Shown here one piece after another: positions 47,930 through 61,088 of a DNA stretch of 64,000 bases. A program made the translations under genes and the position numbers. This stretch comes from Diphasiastrum complanatum (Eukaryota; Streptophyta; Lycopodiopsida; Lycopodiales; Lycopodiaceae): positions 22,324,709 to 22,388,708 of the forward strand of contig CM055103.1 in NCBI GenBank assembly GCA_029204225.1. The letters are read 5' to 3'. Under the pieces are notes generated by a model that did not search any database, had not been told where the DNA came from, and was given only the letters and a program-made list of their open reading frames with translations. Each line of letters opens with the position of its first letter. Positions within the stretch are counted from its first letter, which is position 1.

Positions 47930-50780
47930 AGCATTCCTTTTTACCTTCCCAGCAAGCTATCAGGCCTATGAATTGATGGTCGGTGGCTTATGCACCATCT
48001 CCATCAAGTTTGAAGCTATTTTGACCTCTACAAATCAAGAAATCTTCGTTCTCAGCCTATACTGCATCTTAGGATCAGTATGAATGCTTCATGGAAGTCT
48101 AATTGATTGTTTAAGATTGTTGGTAGGATCAATTTTGGGCTAGGATGGGTGTTTTCATGTTTTTGCATGATTCCTTCTTGTGGAAGTGTGCCCTACTACT
48201 GTTTTTCTGACACTCTGATCTCGCACGTGTGAAGCCTAGGTGGTAGACTAATGTGGCAAGCATCTTGTTCACTTGGTCTTCCTCTATACTGAGCTTTACA
48301 GCACCCAATTTGGTGTCCTGTAGCCAAAGTTATGATCATCTGAAGTTTTGTAGTTTTGTGAGTAAAATTGGCAAATTTTGGAATTGTTTTGATTGCATGC
48401 CAGTCATTTCCCTAATTGGTAGTACTGTGTTTGCATGGATTAGTTGCATGCTGATTCTCAGAATGATTCTGACATGCATGAGGGATTTACAAATTGATTT
48501 GAGTGGTCATACGCATGTGCTTTGACAGTTGGGTCACAAATCAGGGTTAATGGCTGACAAATTCCGTAAATATGAAGTTTACGTAAAAAATTCCGTAATG
48601 ACGGTTGTGACTGATGTAGTGTGCTTTGCATGCTGGTTTGACATTGGGTTAGTAACATTAGGAATCGGAAAATGTTTCGATTTTTTCGATTCCGATTGCC
48701 TTTTATACTAACAGTATTTTCGTCATAATTTTCGAATTACGTAAAATAAAGCAAAATTTGAGTTTTCCACAAAAAAATCGAAATGTCTTTTTCGTTATTT
48801 ATGGAATCAGTTTAGATTAGTAAATTGATTAAACTGAGTTTATCAGTTAGAATTGATCACAGTGTTTTCACTAAGTCTAAATTATTTCCCGGTGATAGAT
48901 AAGTTAAAATTGACAGAAGGAACTACAATGAATTGCCGACAATTTTTACTATGCTGTCATTTTTTAACTTTGGAGTTGAAAGCTCCCAGATTGAAAGTTG
49001 AAATTTGAATTTTTTTTTCTTTTTTGTTGAATTTCAATTTGGTAAAAATTGGAAATCAGTTACTTGTCTGATAGTTTTCTAATCGATGTTGATCCATAGA
49101 AATCAGTCAAGTGAACGTTTGTGCAAGATACTCGTTAAATTTGATTAAAATCGTCAAACAATATGAAATGACCAGGTTAATGAGTGGCAATAGTATTCTT
49201 TATCTAGTCAGTAAATCTGACAGGATACGGTTCAAGAATTACTGAAATCCTATGGATGGGATTTCCATTCATGTGATTTCATGTTTGGATAGGTTTTGTC
49301 AATATTAACGAAGTAATGCCTAACCAGTCAATAAAAAGAAAAAACAGTCCAATTTTATTGGAAAATTTGTAATAATAGGAATTACATAACTGTTTTCATT
49401 TCCAGTAAAATCCTATGGTGAATTATATTCAAAAGATCAGACTACTACGGTTTCACATACTAGTAAATGATTTTTGATATATCAGATATTCAACCCAGGT
49501 ATAGGACATAAATGAAATTGTTTCAAACTTTTTTCCTGCATTAATCAATTTTGAACATTTACTAATGTCGTTACGTCTTCTTGGTACCTTAGATGAAATA
49601 GATTTTCGGGGAACTCAAAATTCTAAGGAGGGAAGAAGAGTGGACATCAAAGGTAGTAAGTGTAATCGGGAAATGTATTTCGCAGTTAGGATTTTGGTAA
49701 TCCTTGTAAATAATTGCTTAATACTAGTTATTAATTTCCTGGATAGAATTCGTTCAGTTGAATTCGTAACTGGTATCTTTGTAACAATTGAGTTATCCGT
49801 AGTTTTGGATGTCAACTATGTGGTTTAGAAGTGGAATCTGATACGTGGATTACATTGGATCTGTTAGTTGACAGAAGCTGGTCCCTAGATTTGATGCATC
49901 AATAGGGGTTTGAAGCTTATCATTAACCAGAAAGGATCAGGATGTAATATTGAACCATGTTAATTCTTCTGTCTAAGTCACATAATCAGATGTGGATTTT
50001 GGGTATCCATCTGATAGGCATGCCAGTCATCCAAATAAATGGATTCTCTAGTGTTTGGGAACATGAGATAATATCCTATAGTGATTATAGGACAACTAGA
50101 TGATCAATTGATCTCTAGAATATCGGATGAGGCAGTTAAGGGTTTTCTGGAAGGAAAAGCTGATGGTATGGGACAGTAATTTTGGAAAGAAAATTCTAGG
50201 ACTGTTGAAAGATCTGATGATCAATGATGTGTTTAGTACCTAGTCGCGATATGGGAAAAAAGAAAACCATTCGATCAAATTTGGGGTATTTTGAAAAATT
50301 TTGGGCCAAGGTTCCCAGTCTTTTTGATTTTACATACAAATCTGAACCCTTGCCGACCCATCCTTTGCCAAGAAGAAATGTCGCCTAATTCGCTAAGCAA
50401 TAATTTATTGAGTTATATGATATATTAGAGAACCTACTCAATCACACACAAGTCATATCGTTCCACACCGGGGTCAACACAACCCCCTAGACCCATGTGC
50501 TAGGGCGTCGTCGGGGATGCCCCAGAGCCCACCCACTGGGGCCTCAACACTAGGGCCTCGAACCCCACTGGCACCCGACACCACCATAGTTGCCAGCTAT
50601 CACTCACTATTGTTACCATTCGCGCCACTACATCACAAGGCAAAAGTCATGAAAGTAGCAAGATAAAAAAATAATTTTGAAAAAATAGATCATGGCATAT
50701 TATGGAAAATAATTTGCACCCATAAACTACCACAAAAATATTAATGGAACCATTATGCACATTGCTAAGGTTTTAGTAAG
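47930..50780. other. AT-rich spacer
   Basis: No supported gene. A GC-rich patch at about 50467-50600 (CCCCCTAGACCC, GGGGCCTC) stands out from AT-rich surroundings and is probably an old repeat. Confidence 0.5.
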
Positions 50781-50862
50781 ATTAGGTCTCATAATATGGC
50801 TTTTTACAACCTATGGGCATATGCCACATAGTCAAAAGACCCCCAAATGCCAATTACGTAGT

Positions 50863-50965
50863 AGGTAATGGCCTTTGGGAGGGCCATTACCATAAATAAT
50901 GTGGGACCCGGGCAGCGAGTGGCGGAGGCCACAAGATGCCCGGGAACCATTATTTATGATAATGG
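50863..50965. repeat. Overlapping perfect hairpins
   Basis: GGTAATGGCC (50863-50872) pairs with GGCCATTACC (about 50881-50890). The second arm also opens a larger foldback, CCATTACCATAAATAATG (50884-50901) with CATTATTTATGATAATGG (ending 50965), one mismatch. Inside are CCCGGGCA/TGCCCGGG and GTGGC/GCCAC. One strand could switch between two folds. Confidence 0.75.
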
Positions 50966-51060
50966 TCTGACCAAACGGTCATTACTGTGCGAAATTGTCG
51001 TTGGCAGATTTTTATGCTGACTTGATGAATGTGAATTTGGCTTGTGAACGGCCCTCGGCG

Positions 51061-51063
<3 letters not shown>

Positions 51064-51139
<76 letters not shown>
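51064..51139. repeat. (CT)n microsatellite without LINE end
   Basis: A pure CT run of about 76 bp. The sequence before it (CGGCCCTCGGCGCTC) lacks the hairpin and ATTARTAAA of the LINE ends. Confidence 0.95.
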
Positions 51140-51142
<3 letters not shown>

Positions 51143-51788
51143 TCTTGTAGCTTTCGGCATTCTCTGCACAATTCTAGCATTTTTTTGCACGTAAAAGAGA
51201 ATCTCACACTCTCCACATGCTTTTTCAGAACATCTTTCAGAACTTCAACCACAGAGTCATTGCGAGACCTTTGTGGAAACACAGTCAATGACTGGACGTA
51301 ATTGTCTTCGCTTGGGCCACAAAGGATCAAAGCATGCATAATGGTATCGAGCCGTTTCTGCAAGCTCGTAATCTATTTTCTCCAACTGCCAAAGTACTTC
51401 TCTGATGGAATCAAACAAAGAATAAAAGTCAAGCCCATAAAAGATCATCATCCTTGTGGCAACCAGTATTGTAGATCTTCCAACATCATCCTTTCCAGCT
51501 TTTTTCCAGTATGGTACCTATTCACTTGCTGGCAAGCTGGCTAGTCTCCCTCCACTACTATGAACCTGAAGCCATGGTTTGTGATCAAATTCTAAGAAAT
51601 GAGCTTCCTCCATTCGTAGAACACGTGAGGTCCATGAGAGGCCTCTCCCAGCATTGCCACCTTGATCTTCGGATTATGTGAACAGGGTACTCAGATCCTT
51701 GAAGTGGGATTGCTCGCATGGTCGCCCCTCCCATTTTCACTCTCTCTCATGCGCGAGATCTCTTTGTCTCGCAGAGTGTGGCGTGCGA

Positions 51789-51789
<1 letters not shown>

Positions 51790-51842
<53 letters not shown>
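51790..51842. repeat. (CT)n microsatellite without LINE end
   Basis: A CT run of about 53 bp preceded by GTGGCGTGCGACAT, again without the LINE 3' signature. Confidence 0.95.
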
Positions 51843-51845
<3 letters not shown>

Positions 51846-51885
51846 GCAGGGTGTGTGGAAACATGGCAGTCCAGGCAATGGCAAT

Positions 51886-51927
51886 TTTTGGGGCCCTATA
51901 TTATGCAATATAATGTAGGCCCCAAAA
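51886..51927. repeat. Hairpin with GGGGCC arms
   Basis: TTTTGGGGCC on the left pairs with GGCCCCAAAA on the right; the inner part (TATATTAT/ATATAATG) is also largely complementary. Confidence 0.75.
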
Positions 51928-52110
51928 CGGCCTAAAAATCGTGCCAACGTCAATTACAGTGAAGGAATTGGCTCGTTACCACCTAGGCGCATATGTCGTG
52001 TAGTCAAAAGCCCCCGAGAGCCTAATTATGTTAAAGGGATTGGCTTGTTACCTCCTATGAGCATATGCCCATAAGGTCAAGGGATGATTGGCTAGGTGCC
52101 TCGTAGACTA

Positions 52111-53240
52111 GTGTAACTTAGTTAACTAAAATTAGGTTACAAAAGCAAAGCAGGTCTTACGTTAGCCTTTACATTTGCACTTCGCACTCTGGAGCTCAAG
52201 GCAAGAGCGAGAGAGCGCCATAGCATCTTCGTTCTCTCCTCCCTTCCGATCCTCCTCCTTGTGCAGGCTCTTGTGCCGCTACCATCACACCGTGGTGCGC
52301 TGCGCTTCCTTTGAGGTTTTAGTCATTTTTCTGGTCTATTGTTTGCTATATTTGCATAAGGCTTTCTGAAGAAGGGTTTTCTCAAAGGGGTGAGGGATTA
52401 CTTCTTGGGTGTGGAATGGGTTTGGAGGGGGATTATAGATGTTGAAGAGAGGCTGAGCTGAATTTGGAGGCTTTGCAATTTTGTTAAAGGAGGGAGAATG
52501 ATTGAATTTTGAAGCAAAACTATTTTGAACTTTATTTGTAGATGCTACGGTTGAGATATGGCTCATTAGATCACCTAGAAAGGGAAACAGCTGTTTTTCT
52601 GTAAAAAAATTTGAAAACTCATCTTACAAGAATCTGATTTCCTCAGTAATGCTTATTCAAGCCATGGATATTCTCTAACATGATATGTGTGTTCAAGTAT
52701 TTAGTTTGTGCCTTATTTTTGCTGGCAGCAATACCTCCCTTCTCTAGAGTGTCATGCAATAAGGTTGGATTTTGTACAGTGTTTTAATTCGTTTGTCTTT
52801 GCACCTTTTGATTCGTCTTATTTTCCCTCATTCATTCCTAGATTGTTTTTAGGAAGTTTGTCATTGTGTTTCATTTTTGGAACGTCTCCCTTCATTGGAC
52901 ATCCCTTCTAAGTGTCAAGCATGTGTTTCCAGGCACTGGATTTTAGGCCAAACTAATATGTGCTGGTTTTTTCCGAGTTTGGAGCAGTCCAACTAGAGAG
53001 TTTCTAATAAGCATGTCGAAGTCCCTTCATTAATGAAAGTCGAATTATTGAAGTGGTAAATGCCCTGAGCTGTTAAGTGATTTAGTTGGAGGCATGCAAA
53101 TATCTTTGTTGATCCTGATTGCATATTTGCAAGGGCAGCAGAAAGGGCTCAATTCAGCGACTTGGTGGAATGGTTGTGTCATCTATTCCTGGCCATTGTG
53201 ACCTTGTTTCTTAAATTTTGCACACAGCAAGGGAACAAAA
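52111..53240 (+). promoter_or_regulatory. Promoter, 5' UTR and first intron of the MSRCF-type gene (inferred)
   Basis: A CT-rich, GC-richer stretch at about 52180-52310 looks like a 5' UTR exon. An acceptor TTTTGCACACAG (ending 53227) lies 13 bases before the start codon at 53241. No TATA box stands out. The first exon's limits are a guess. Confidence 0.35.
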
Positions 53241-53342
53241 ATGTCTCGCTGTTTGCCTTATCCCTTACCTGGATATGAAAGGAAAGGTCAGCTGCTTGGA
53301 ACAAGAGAGCAGCCAATCAACCCTGTGCTGTCATCAAAGAAG
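53241..53342 (+). CDS. MSRCF-type gene exon 1 (coding)
   Basis: Start ATG at 53241, donor GTTTGT at 53343, phase 0 out. Encodes the conserved N-terminus. Confidence 0.85.
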
Positions 53343-55791
53343 GTTTGTTTTATTCATCCCTGCTTTGCCACCGTTTATCTTTTGTATGAAAAGAGACAAA
53401 TTTATGTCTCAATATTTCTCAATAAGTACTCCATAAAACACACAGCCGTTTTTGGTCCGATCATGTATATGCTGTTAAGATTCATGATCTCCTTTAGCTG
53501 GCTTGTTACATCGGATATGTACATCATTGACATGGACCTTTAGGTTTTCTTTAGCAATGATCGCACTAAGAATGAAGTCCCTGCAGAGTTTGAATTGGGG
53601 TTTTTGATGGCCAGTCTGTTTTGGGTTTTCGAGATGGAAATACTCTCTTATCATCCTCAAGTCACAGAAATAGAATCAGAATGCATGGAATGTGGCTGTA
53701 TTGGTGTCGATAAAGTCTTAATGTAAACACGAGGCTGTTTCCCCCCCCCCCCCCAGGTTATGGCTAAATGTCTCACTATTAGAATATAAATCTGGTATAC
53801 AGTTTCTTAGTTGGATTTAACGGACTTGGCAATGCCCTTACAAACTTCTAGTAACAGAAATTTTGTCCTCTATCTTCGTGCCTATGATTATATACCTATT
53901 CGACAGTGGAAACAATGTATTTATCACTTTCCAAGTCCTTAGCTCCTACCTGCGAAGACAATACTGAACCAGTCTGCTTCTATGGTCTGATTACATGGAT
54001 AGATCGTTATCGCTCTCTTGGTATGGTTCGCTTGCTTGTTATGCATGCCATCAAGGCCTCAGTGGTGTTACTCATTTTGTCTCTTTGAAGCATGTAAAAC
54101 TAATGCCTCAGGAGGTTTAGCCTAGGGCTTGGTTGTTCTATGAGCAGAAAATAGCAATCACAGATACCTGAAATTTTTTCAAATTTGTAATTCTGCTTCA
54201 TGGATACTAAGTTAGCAGTTAACAAATCCCTGTTGTTAAAAGAGTTGACAAAAGGTAGTGATTGCGTTTTTTGACTGTTGAGTGTTTGCTTGAACTATCA
54301 TGTTATCGCCTTTGCTAGAAAGTGTGATACTTCAATCATACATTGATTGGTTTTTGACTTTTTGGCTAAAGTGAATGATGTAATGAGATGGATCTCCTCT
54401 TTTGAATCCAGAAGGACAAACACAAACACAACGAAAAGGATAAGAAGGCTAAGAAGAAGAGGAGAAAGGAGATTGATCACAATGGTGATGTACAAGGTGC
54501 GTCATCTCTCTCTTTCTCTCTCTCTGTCTGTCTCTGTATCTCTCTCAACCCAACACCCCTCTCTTCTCAGAGAAGCTGCTTCTGTTGATTGTCTATCCTG
54601 ACTGAGTCTCCATATCCCAAATATTCATTAGTATGGGTTCAAGGGTTATTTTCTGGCGGTTTCAGGAGTTAGAGGAGGATGACTACAGTACCTTCATTTC
54701 TGTCCATGACTAGAATCCATTCCAGTCATTGTGATAGTGTAAGGTTATCATCTATGGAGTCTATGCTTGCTGCTTCTTGCCTCATGCTAGCAAGTGTGAT
54801 GTTCAACCATGGGCATTCTTATGTGAGTGGAACTTAAGAAAAGTTTATCAGGCACAGGTCCTACTTTTCATGAATGCAGATTCAGCAGGTTGCTCTCATC
54901 TGCATTTCATTGACCTTAGTTCCTGTCTGTGTATCATGACATAAAGAACTTGGGGCTTGGATCCCCTTGCCTGTGCTTACAGACAAGGAAAAGCATTGGG
55001 AGGCTGAGTTTGGTGGTGTAAAGCATGTTCTACAGAAATCTTCAATTTCAGCACAGGCTATGAACCACCATCGGCCGGGATCTTTCAGTGATCAAGGGCA
55101 TTTGAGGAATGGCAGAATCCAGGAACTTGAGAGTGTTGACAGTGGTTGTGACAATGGTGGGAAAGCTGAGCAGTCATTGAGATATGAGGAGGTTGCAGAT
55201 TTTGTCGCTCCAGCACATAGTAACAATGGACAAGTATGTGATATTATTAACAAGCATTCTGCACGTCATAGTGGAAATGGATTGAGCTTTGGTGTCATAC
55301 AGCCACTGGATAGTGAAAGCTGTCATCCCAATTTGAAACCTTTGCATAAGGAGAGGGAAGCACTCAATGGTGAACTGGATCATTTAAAACCTGTAGCTCG
55401 ATCCAGGCCTCTCAGCTTTGACAGCAATACAGAGGCTCTCCAACCAACGATGGTTGATAGTAAACTGAATTCACGGTCAGGCAAGCGAAGGCATTCAAAT
55501 TTCAAAGGATTCTTTGAGTTTGCGCCTCTACCACAGCAAGATGAGTGGTCTGCTGATTGTGAGAGTTGGATTTTTCCTACCAATGATGGAGATGACGCTC
55601 TGAACTTCGAGGTGGAAGTGGGATGTCATAATTCTCAGGTTTTGGCCAATGCTCCTCTTCGTACCAGCCATGTAAATTCAAATCAAAGGAGGAAGATAGA
55701 GTTGAAAGATGAAAATCCCCAAGTCTGGGCAGAGGCATGCTTTTTGCCATCCGCTGGACTACATGCATTGCCTTATGTGGTTCCATATTAA
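53241..55791 (+). CDS. Lysine-rich plant protein of the MSRCF/YPPPGY type, three exons
   Basis: Exons 53241-53342, 54412-54496 and 54983-55791 join in phases 0 and 1 with GT-AG introns and give about 331 aa. The N-terminus MSRCLPYPLPGYERKGQLLG matches the start of a plant-specific family whose members begin MSRCFPFPPPGY. The second exon is a basic block, KDKHKHNEKDKKAKKKRRKE, probably a nuclear signal. The third is polar and poorly conserved apart from FAPLPQQDEWSADCESWIFP and the C-terminal SAGLHALPYVVPY, also typical of the family. Arabidopsis members have uncertain annotations and no settled role. The gene lies within the segment I infer to be inverted. Confidence 0.8.
54412..54496 (+). 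CDS. MSRCF-type gene exon 2 (coding)
   Basis: The acceptor AATCCAG ends at 54411 and the donor GTGCGT starts at 54497. It encodes the lysine-rich block. Phase is 0 in, 1 out. Confidence 0.8.
54983..55791 (+). CDS. MSRCF-type gene exon 3 (coding)
   Basis: The acceptor GCTTACAG ends at 54982; stop TAA at 55789-55791. The preceding split codon completes as Asp, then KEKHWEAEFGGVKHVLQ follows. This is the longest host-like open frame in the right half. Confidence 0.85.
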
Positions 55792-58700
55792 TAGGACACC
55801 AAACTTATTTGGTTTTGGTTTATTCGATGCCATGCATGACCTTTGGTGGTCAGTAAGCCAGATGGCTGCATTTTATAAACAGACATTGAGTACAAGATAT
55901 TTGATCTTGTTGGCCAACAATTGCCATCAAGTTTTGTGATTTTTGAGGCAAGAATTTCATTTTTTATGACAGAATTTCTTAACATGCAGTTTCTTGGTTG
56001 TTTCTGTTTAACTTTTCTGCTCCAACTTGTATGGAATCCTTATTCAGGCTTGGACTCTGAAGGTAGCATTTTCGTTCCATGACATTATCCTGGTTCTGTA
56101 TGTTTTTGGAAATTCTGTGCAATCTTTCTTAAAAATGGGGAATTGCAAAGAACTACAGTGTTGCCAAGATTTTGTTGCATCGTGATTATGAAGTTTCTTC
56201 ATGTCTCTGAAGGCAAATCATGAAATGTCCTACACGTGAAATTTCATTCAATTTCTTCATTTTTTTGAAAGTTAGAAAGGGCCTTGAGAGACAGATGTCA
56301 CTTGGGAAGCAGAATTCTAAATGTATTGTGCCTTGTCCACTACTGCAGCAAAATGATGGCTTGCTTACTGAGAATTATTCTTTTTATGCTATAAAGTGCC
56401 TACACTGATTACAAGGTAGAAATGGAAGAACACCTAGTTAATGTTATGTTGAGGAATACTGCTTGCTTCAAGCTTTCATATAGAGATTAAGGAGGGTTTG
56501 ATAAAGGAGGGTGACACAACAGCATGCCCTACAAAAGCACCCAATTGGTGGTACACATGGCTTGCACACATTTCTTGCATGCCTTTGCATGTGCCAACTT
56601 GTCTGCTGCTTGCCAGATTGTCTCCATGGTTAAGTTTGTATTGGGCAATTTACAATTTTTCAAAACTTCAGGACACAGGAATACAGAGTAGTCAAAGGTT
56701 CCAAATCAAACATGCACAATTCTCCTTTTTTTTGCTTGCTCGGCAGCTTTGCCATACTTGGATATGCTAACTTGTACAATACTTGATTTAGGATTTTTAA
56801 TATCATTATTTAAGTCCTTCAAATCTCACAGCCAGCCTACGTAACTATCTGTGCATGATAATCTGTGATTCTGTTTAGATTTTTTGCTTTTTATGACGGG
56901 TACTAATCACAATGGAGATCAATTCGACTTGATGCAGAGGTTATTGTCTTATCACAATATGAAGCACAATGTCAAAACGTTTAAAGACAAAGCATGATGT
57001 CAAGAAAACCAAAGCTTTTGACCTAGGCTACTAAGTAGTGCCAATTTGTAATGTCTTAGATTTTAAATCAGTTATTTCAGGCCAAGTCTTGATGACTTCA
57101 CATAGAGAAGTTAAAAAGTCTGATTTTCACAGAAAAGCTTTTAATCAAGACGATGTGAACATCAAATGCTAAATAAATTTGGTGTATTCTAACATACACA
57201 TCATATCGCCAGAAGATCTACTAGGAATTGGACTCAAGTGGGCCTAATACTAGTGCATAGAAATCACGAGAAATGATAAAATATTTGATTAAATGGATGC
57301 ATTGCCACAATCTCATTATCTTATTTTGGCTTCTATAGGATGTTGTTACATCCACAAATCATGTTTGATCAACTTAGATCATCAACAAGTACATGTCTTT
57401 ATCATAACATTCTTCGCTTGATTTTTTTCAACAAATTGGATTTAAATTGCCTCATAACAAGTAGGGAATTCCACCAACCTATAAGAACAGCCAAATGACC
57501 TCAAAAAACCTCTACAAGAGCAAGAGAAAGATGGATCTTCATGATCCAAGTGGAGGTTAGTCTCTCTTAGTCATTGAATTCTATTGAGTACATTTTAAGT
57601 ATGTTGCAATAATAAATGATTAAGTGGTCCCACCATGATAAGTGGATGTGGAGGTCATAATTCTAACATGCCCTCGATCAAAACATCTCACGAGCTACAA
57701 TAAGTATACATCCAATAAATATCCAAGGGCGGCCATGCAATAGAAAAGTCATCTTCCAACAAATGCACATTTTTTGAGAAAAGCCATATATGTTTGGAAA
57801 TGTGATTATTAGAAAGCATTTTCAGACAAATCCAAAATAAAGTATAGACACGGAACTATTTGGAAGTAATAGGGAAATTCTCAAAGGATTGTTAGAGGCA
57901 GTTTGGAACTAGAGGAGGTTTGGAAATTGAACTATTAATCATATGCATAGCTAGTATAGGAAAATATCAAACTTATGTTATTTTGATCAGGTTTACCATT
58001 TACAGATTTGTTGTGAATTGGATTAGGATAGGAGAAAATAGCAACAAGCACAAAGTTAAGGTAATAAGACCAAACACCATAGCAAGCATATGTGGATCCA
58101 AAATAGTAGCATTTAGGATGGAAATTACATACAATAATGGGCTTCCTTATATAGAATCTTGTGGAGTTTCCTTTCCACATTTACTTGTGGGACAAGGTAT
58201 TTCAAGTCTCAAAAAAAATATACATATATTGCAAGTATCTTCTACTTGCTATAACTAACTTAAAGCATTAAATGGTATCTGCTATATTTATTACAACCGC
58301 CTTGTAACTGTGAGTGCATGTATTAAGTAGGTAACCACCATTTGGGATATTTTGAAGTCGGGTAAGTCCAGTTGATTTAGGGTTGATGAAGTCGGTTTGT
58401 TACTAGAGTGAAAATCCCGAAAATCTCGAAGGTGCAAAAATCTCGAAGGTGCCTTTAAAAATGCGAAGGTCTGACAAAACAGAGTCGGATCTCGGCAAGT
58501 TTTCAGGATGCTGATTATTTGAATGGTTTTAAGGCTGAGCATTAAAATCCAACATTTTTGCTTTATTGACATAAAAATTTCCAGTTTGGTTGATGATTCT
58601 ACAGCGCTGGGACAACGTTGGTAGCGCGCTCCAAATGTGACAAAATCGCACAATACATATTTTTTGTTGAGGTTGTTTGCATCCATGTAGCACACATAAT

Positions 58701-59072
58701 GAAGCATAGACAGCGATGGAATGCCTCTTTAGTAACGCATTGGAATGGTTGTTTCCAACACATACTTGTGAATTTTTGCATTAGTCTTATGGTACACCAT
58801 CTGATGGAGCAGCGATGAACCAACTCTAAATTATTTTCATTTTTTTCTATGATTGTTGGTAGACCACCGCTGATGGACAACAACCAATCTGCTGTTTTTT
58901 CAACCACATCTATGTTGTTTTCGATGATGATTCACATATTGAATGTGTGTTTACATAACAACTAAAAATGTAACGTCCTTTACAACCTTTGTTGTGACTC
59001 ATCAATGTTGTTTCACATATTTGAATCTGTTTCAATGTACTAGTTAAATTCCTTAAAAAAAAAATTGTTGCA

Positions 59073-59159
<87 letters not shown>

Positions 59160-59540
59160 TATGTGTGTACGTGTGTGTGTAAAAAACCTAACGACCATAC
59201 ATAATTCGTCCATGCTTTTTTATAGTTTCCAAAATTGAAAACTAATAGCATAATGTGTTGATTTCATGTAATGATAAATACATTAGAAATCTACATCCAT
59301 GTAATTATATGCGTAGTTGTGTTAACAGTCTACAACCATTATGATCCTAGCGACTTCGAGAAACAAACATTGAAGTACAATAATTCTATTTACGAGATAA
59401 AATTTATAAATAAATGAAGTCTACTTTTAAGATTTTCAGTTAACTTTATAACACAATAGCAGTATTTCATAAATGCCCAAAAAAAACTTGAAGCCTTTAT
59501 GTTGTCAGGTGTTGTACTGCTTTATAACTATCATGCATGT
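55792..59540. other. 3' flank and AT-rich spacer
   Basis: 3' UTR of the gene before it, then AT-rich DNA. Short minus-strand frames at 58291-58907 are not convincing. A long (GT)n repeat is the only clear feature. Confidence 0.5.
59078..59156. repeat. (GT)n microsatellite
   Basis: A pure GT run of about 79 bp, then mixed GTAC/GTGT to 59180. Confidence 0.95.
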
Positions 59541-59701
59541 TTGTTTGTCTTACAGATATTAAGTTACAAATGCGTACGTACAAACCAATTCGGAAGACAT
59601 ACATTATGTCCATACTTTCATTCTATTTTACACTGCTTTTGAAGTCATAAAATAGTGATCCGAACTTGTAGTTCCTAAGTTCCATTCGTGTTCATTTGCA
59701 G

Positions 59702-61057
59702 GTGCTGTTGCTGGTATCCCCATACACCTGTTTCTGAATTTTCAATCTTCTTTCTTTTCAACATGGATGTTAAATCAGTGATGAATCTAAATACACAATC
59801 CGAATTTATAAAACATTTTCCAAAAAACATAGATATTTTTGTAGTATTTGCATTTCTTGCTAATTTCCAAAAGCAACCACATAAATTAAGGCAACTTATT
59901 ATAGAACTTTTTACGAATTCCATAAATACGGCTGATACGGACGTAGTTTGGTGGGAGAACAATTTCTTTTCAAATAAAACTTTTACAACACTGCATAGAA
60001 ATATTCTCAATAGAAATATGTGTTTTGATAGCATACTAAATGTAACTCTGACATGTATATATTACGATACATTTTGTCTATTTTTGTTAGCAAAACTATT
60101 GACATACGAAATCTGTTTACAACAATATAATCTAACATCTCATAACATTACTAATTATTCTGTATGCATAAATAAAAACCATACACGTATAACTATATTA
60201 CTTCTCCTTACAGATCCACCACAAATTTATCCTTGCAAAACAAACGAATGCATGTTATTTCATAGTCCACGAAATCACAATTCTACATACAATTGGACAA
60301 CGAACATGTTACACAATTTAGAAAGTTTCATGATACAACATCCGAACTCATCTGCTCGACATATGGCAACTATTTTCAAATCACAATACCCACATATTCC
60401 TTGTACAATTCCAAGTATTATCTACCATATTTATAAATTAAAAAAGGTCCATGTTCCACAAGCTTTTGCTATTCCTGAACATAACGCTCTTACTAAAGCT
60501 TCGCATAACCAAATCGCACGTAAGAAATTGGTTGGACGAGAGCCAGAATTAGTTCTTTGCATCATATACTTACCGACTCACCTACTGCCTCGCAACAAAC
60601 TATCATTACAAAATCTAGATCCCTATATAGAGACATGTCCTGCACATATACGAGTATTAAAAATCAAATTACAAGATTCAAAAAAGCTTCTTGTTCTTAT
60701 AATAGTAATATGCATAGACAAGATATTACAATTGCAAATTACTATGAACATATAAATGATACTCCAATATATATATGTACTAGTTGTGAATCCAATTACT
60801 TTAATTTCCAAACTCGAATCTTAAACACGGAAGAACAAACTTACATTGCAGGTCTTAATTATATACCATTACAGATACAAAAACTACCATCAAAATACAT
60901 ATGTATACAATGTCGTAATAGCATACATGCAGATAGAAAGCCAAAACTTATGTGCCCAGACCATGTATCAAATAACTCAGAATTATCATCAGTTGCAGAA
61001 TTATACAAGAAAAAATATATCAAAATTTATAAATTCAATATTTACAAAAAAAAGTAA
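59702..61057 (+). pseudogene. Helitron/Helentron-type leader protein, partial
   Basis: The acceptor TTCATTTGCAG ends at 59701; the first ATG of interest is 59763 (MDVKSVMNLNTQ). An internal intron may span about 60050-60215 (acceptor CTCCTTACAG). The following part has a helix-turn-helix look (NSSARHMATIFKSQYPHIPC). A frameshift near 60557 leads to the second frame, with TPIYICTSCESNYFNF and, 38 residues later, KYICIQCRNSIHADRKPK. This CxxC...CxxC ribbon resembles the region just before the Rep domain in animal-type Helitron proteins. No Rep (HUH) or helicase domain follows; the frame ends at 61057. Confidence 0.45.
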
Positions 61058-61088
61058 TATACAAAATGGCGTGTATGGCATGGTTCAT

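Larger units (their letters stand above)
50780..52110. repeat. Foldback-rich repeat region with three copies of a GCATATG motif
   Basis: Three related segments, at about 50797-50850, 51970-52015 and 52040-52090, share ACCTA(T/G)G.GCATATG and GTCAAAAG(A)CCCCC. Strong hairpins lie at 50863-50965 and 51886-51927, and two CT microsatellites (51064-51139, 51790-51842) lie inside. Non-autonomous DNA elements often look like this. No transposase is seen. Confidence 0.5.

Noticed and set aside
53741-53756. Poly-C run in the first intron of the MSRCF-type gene
   Set aside because: A simple homopolymer; may also be a sequencing-prone site. No function inferred.
58291-58907. Minus-strand frames near 58.3-58.9 kb
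   Set aside because: No conserved motif, overlapping frames equally open, AT-rich; cannot be separated from chance.
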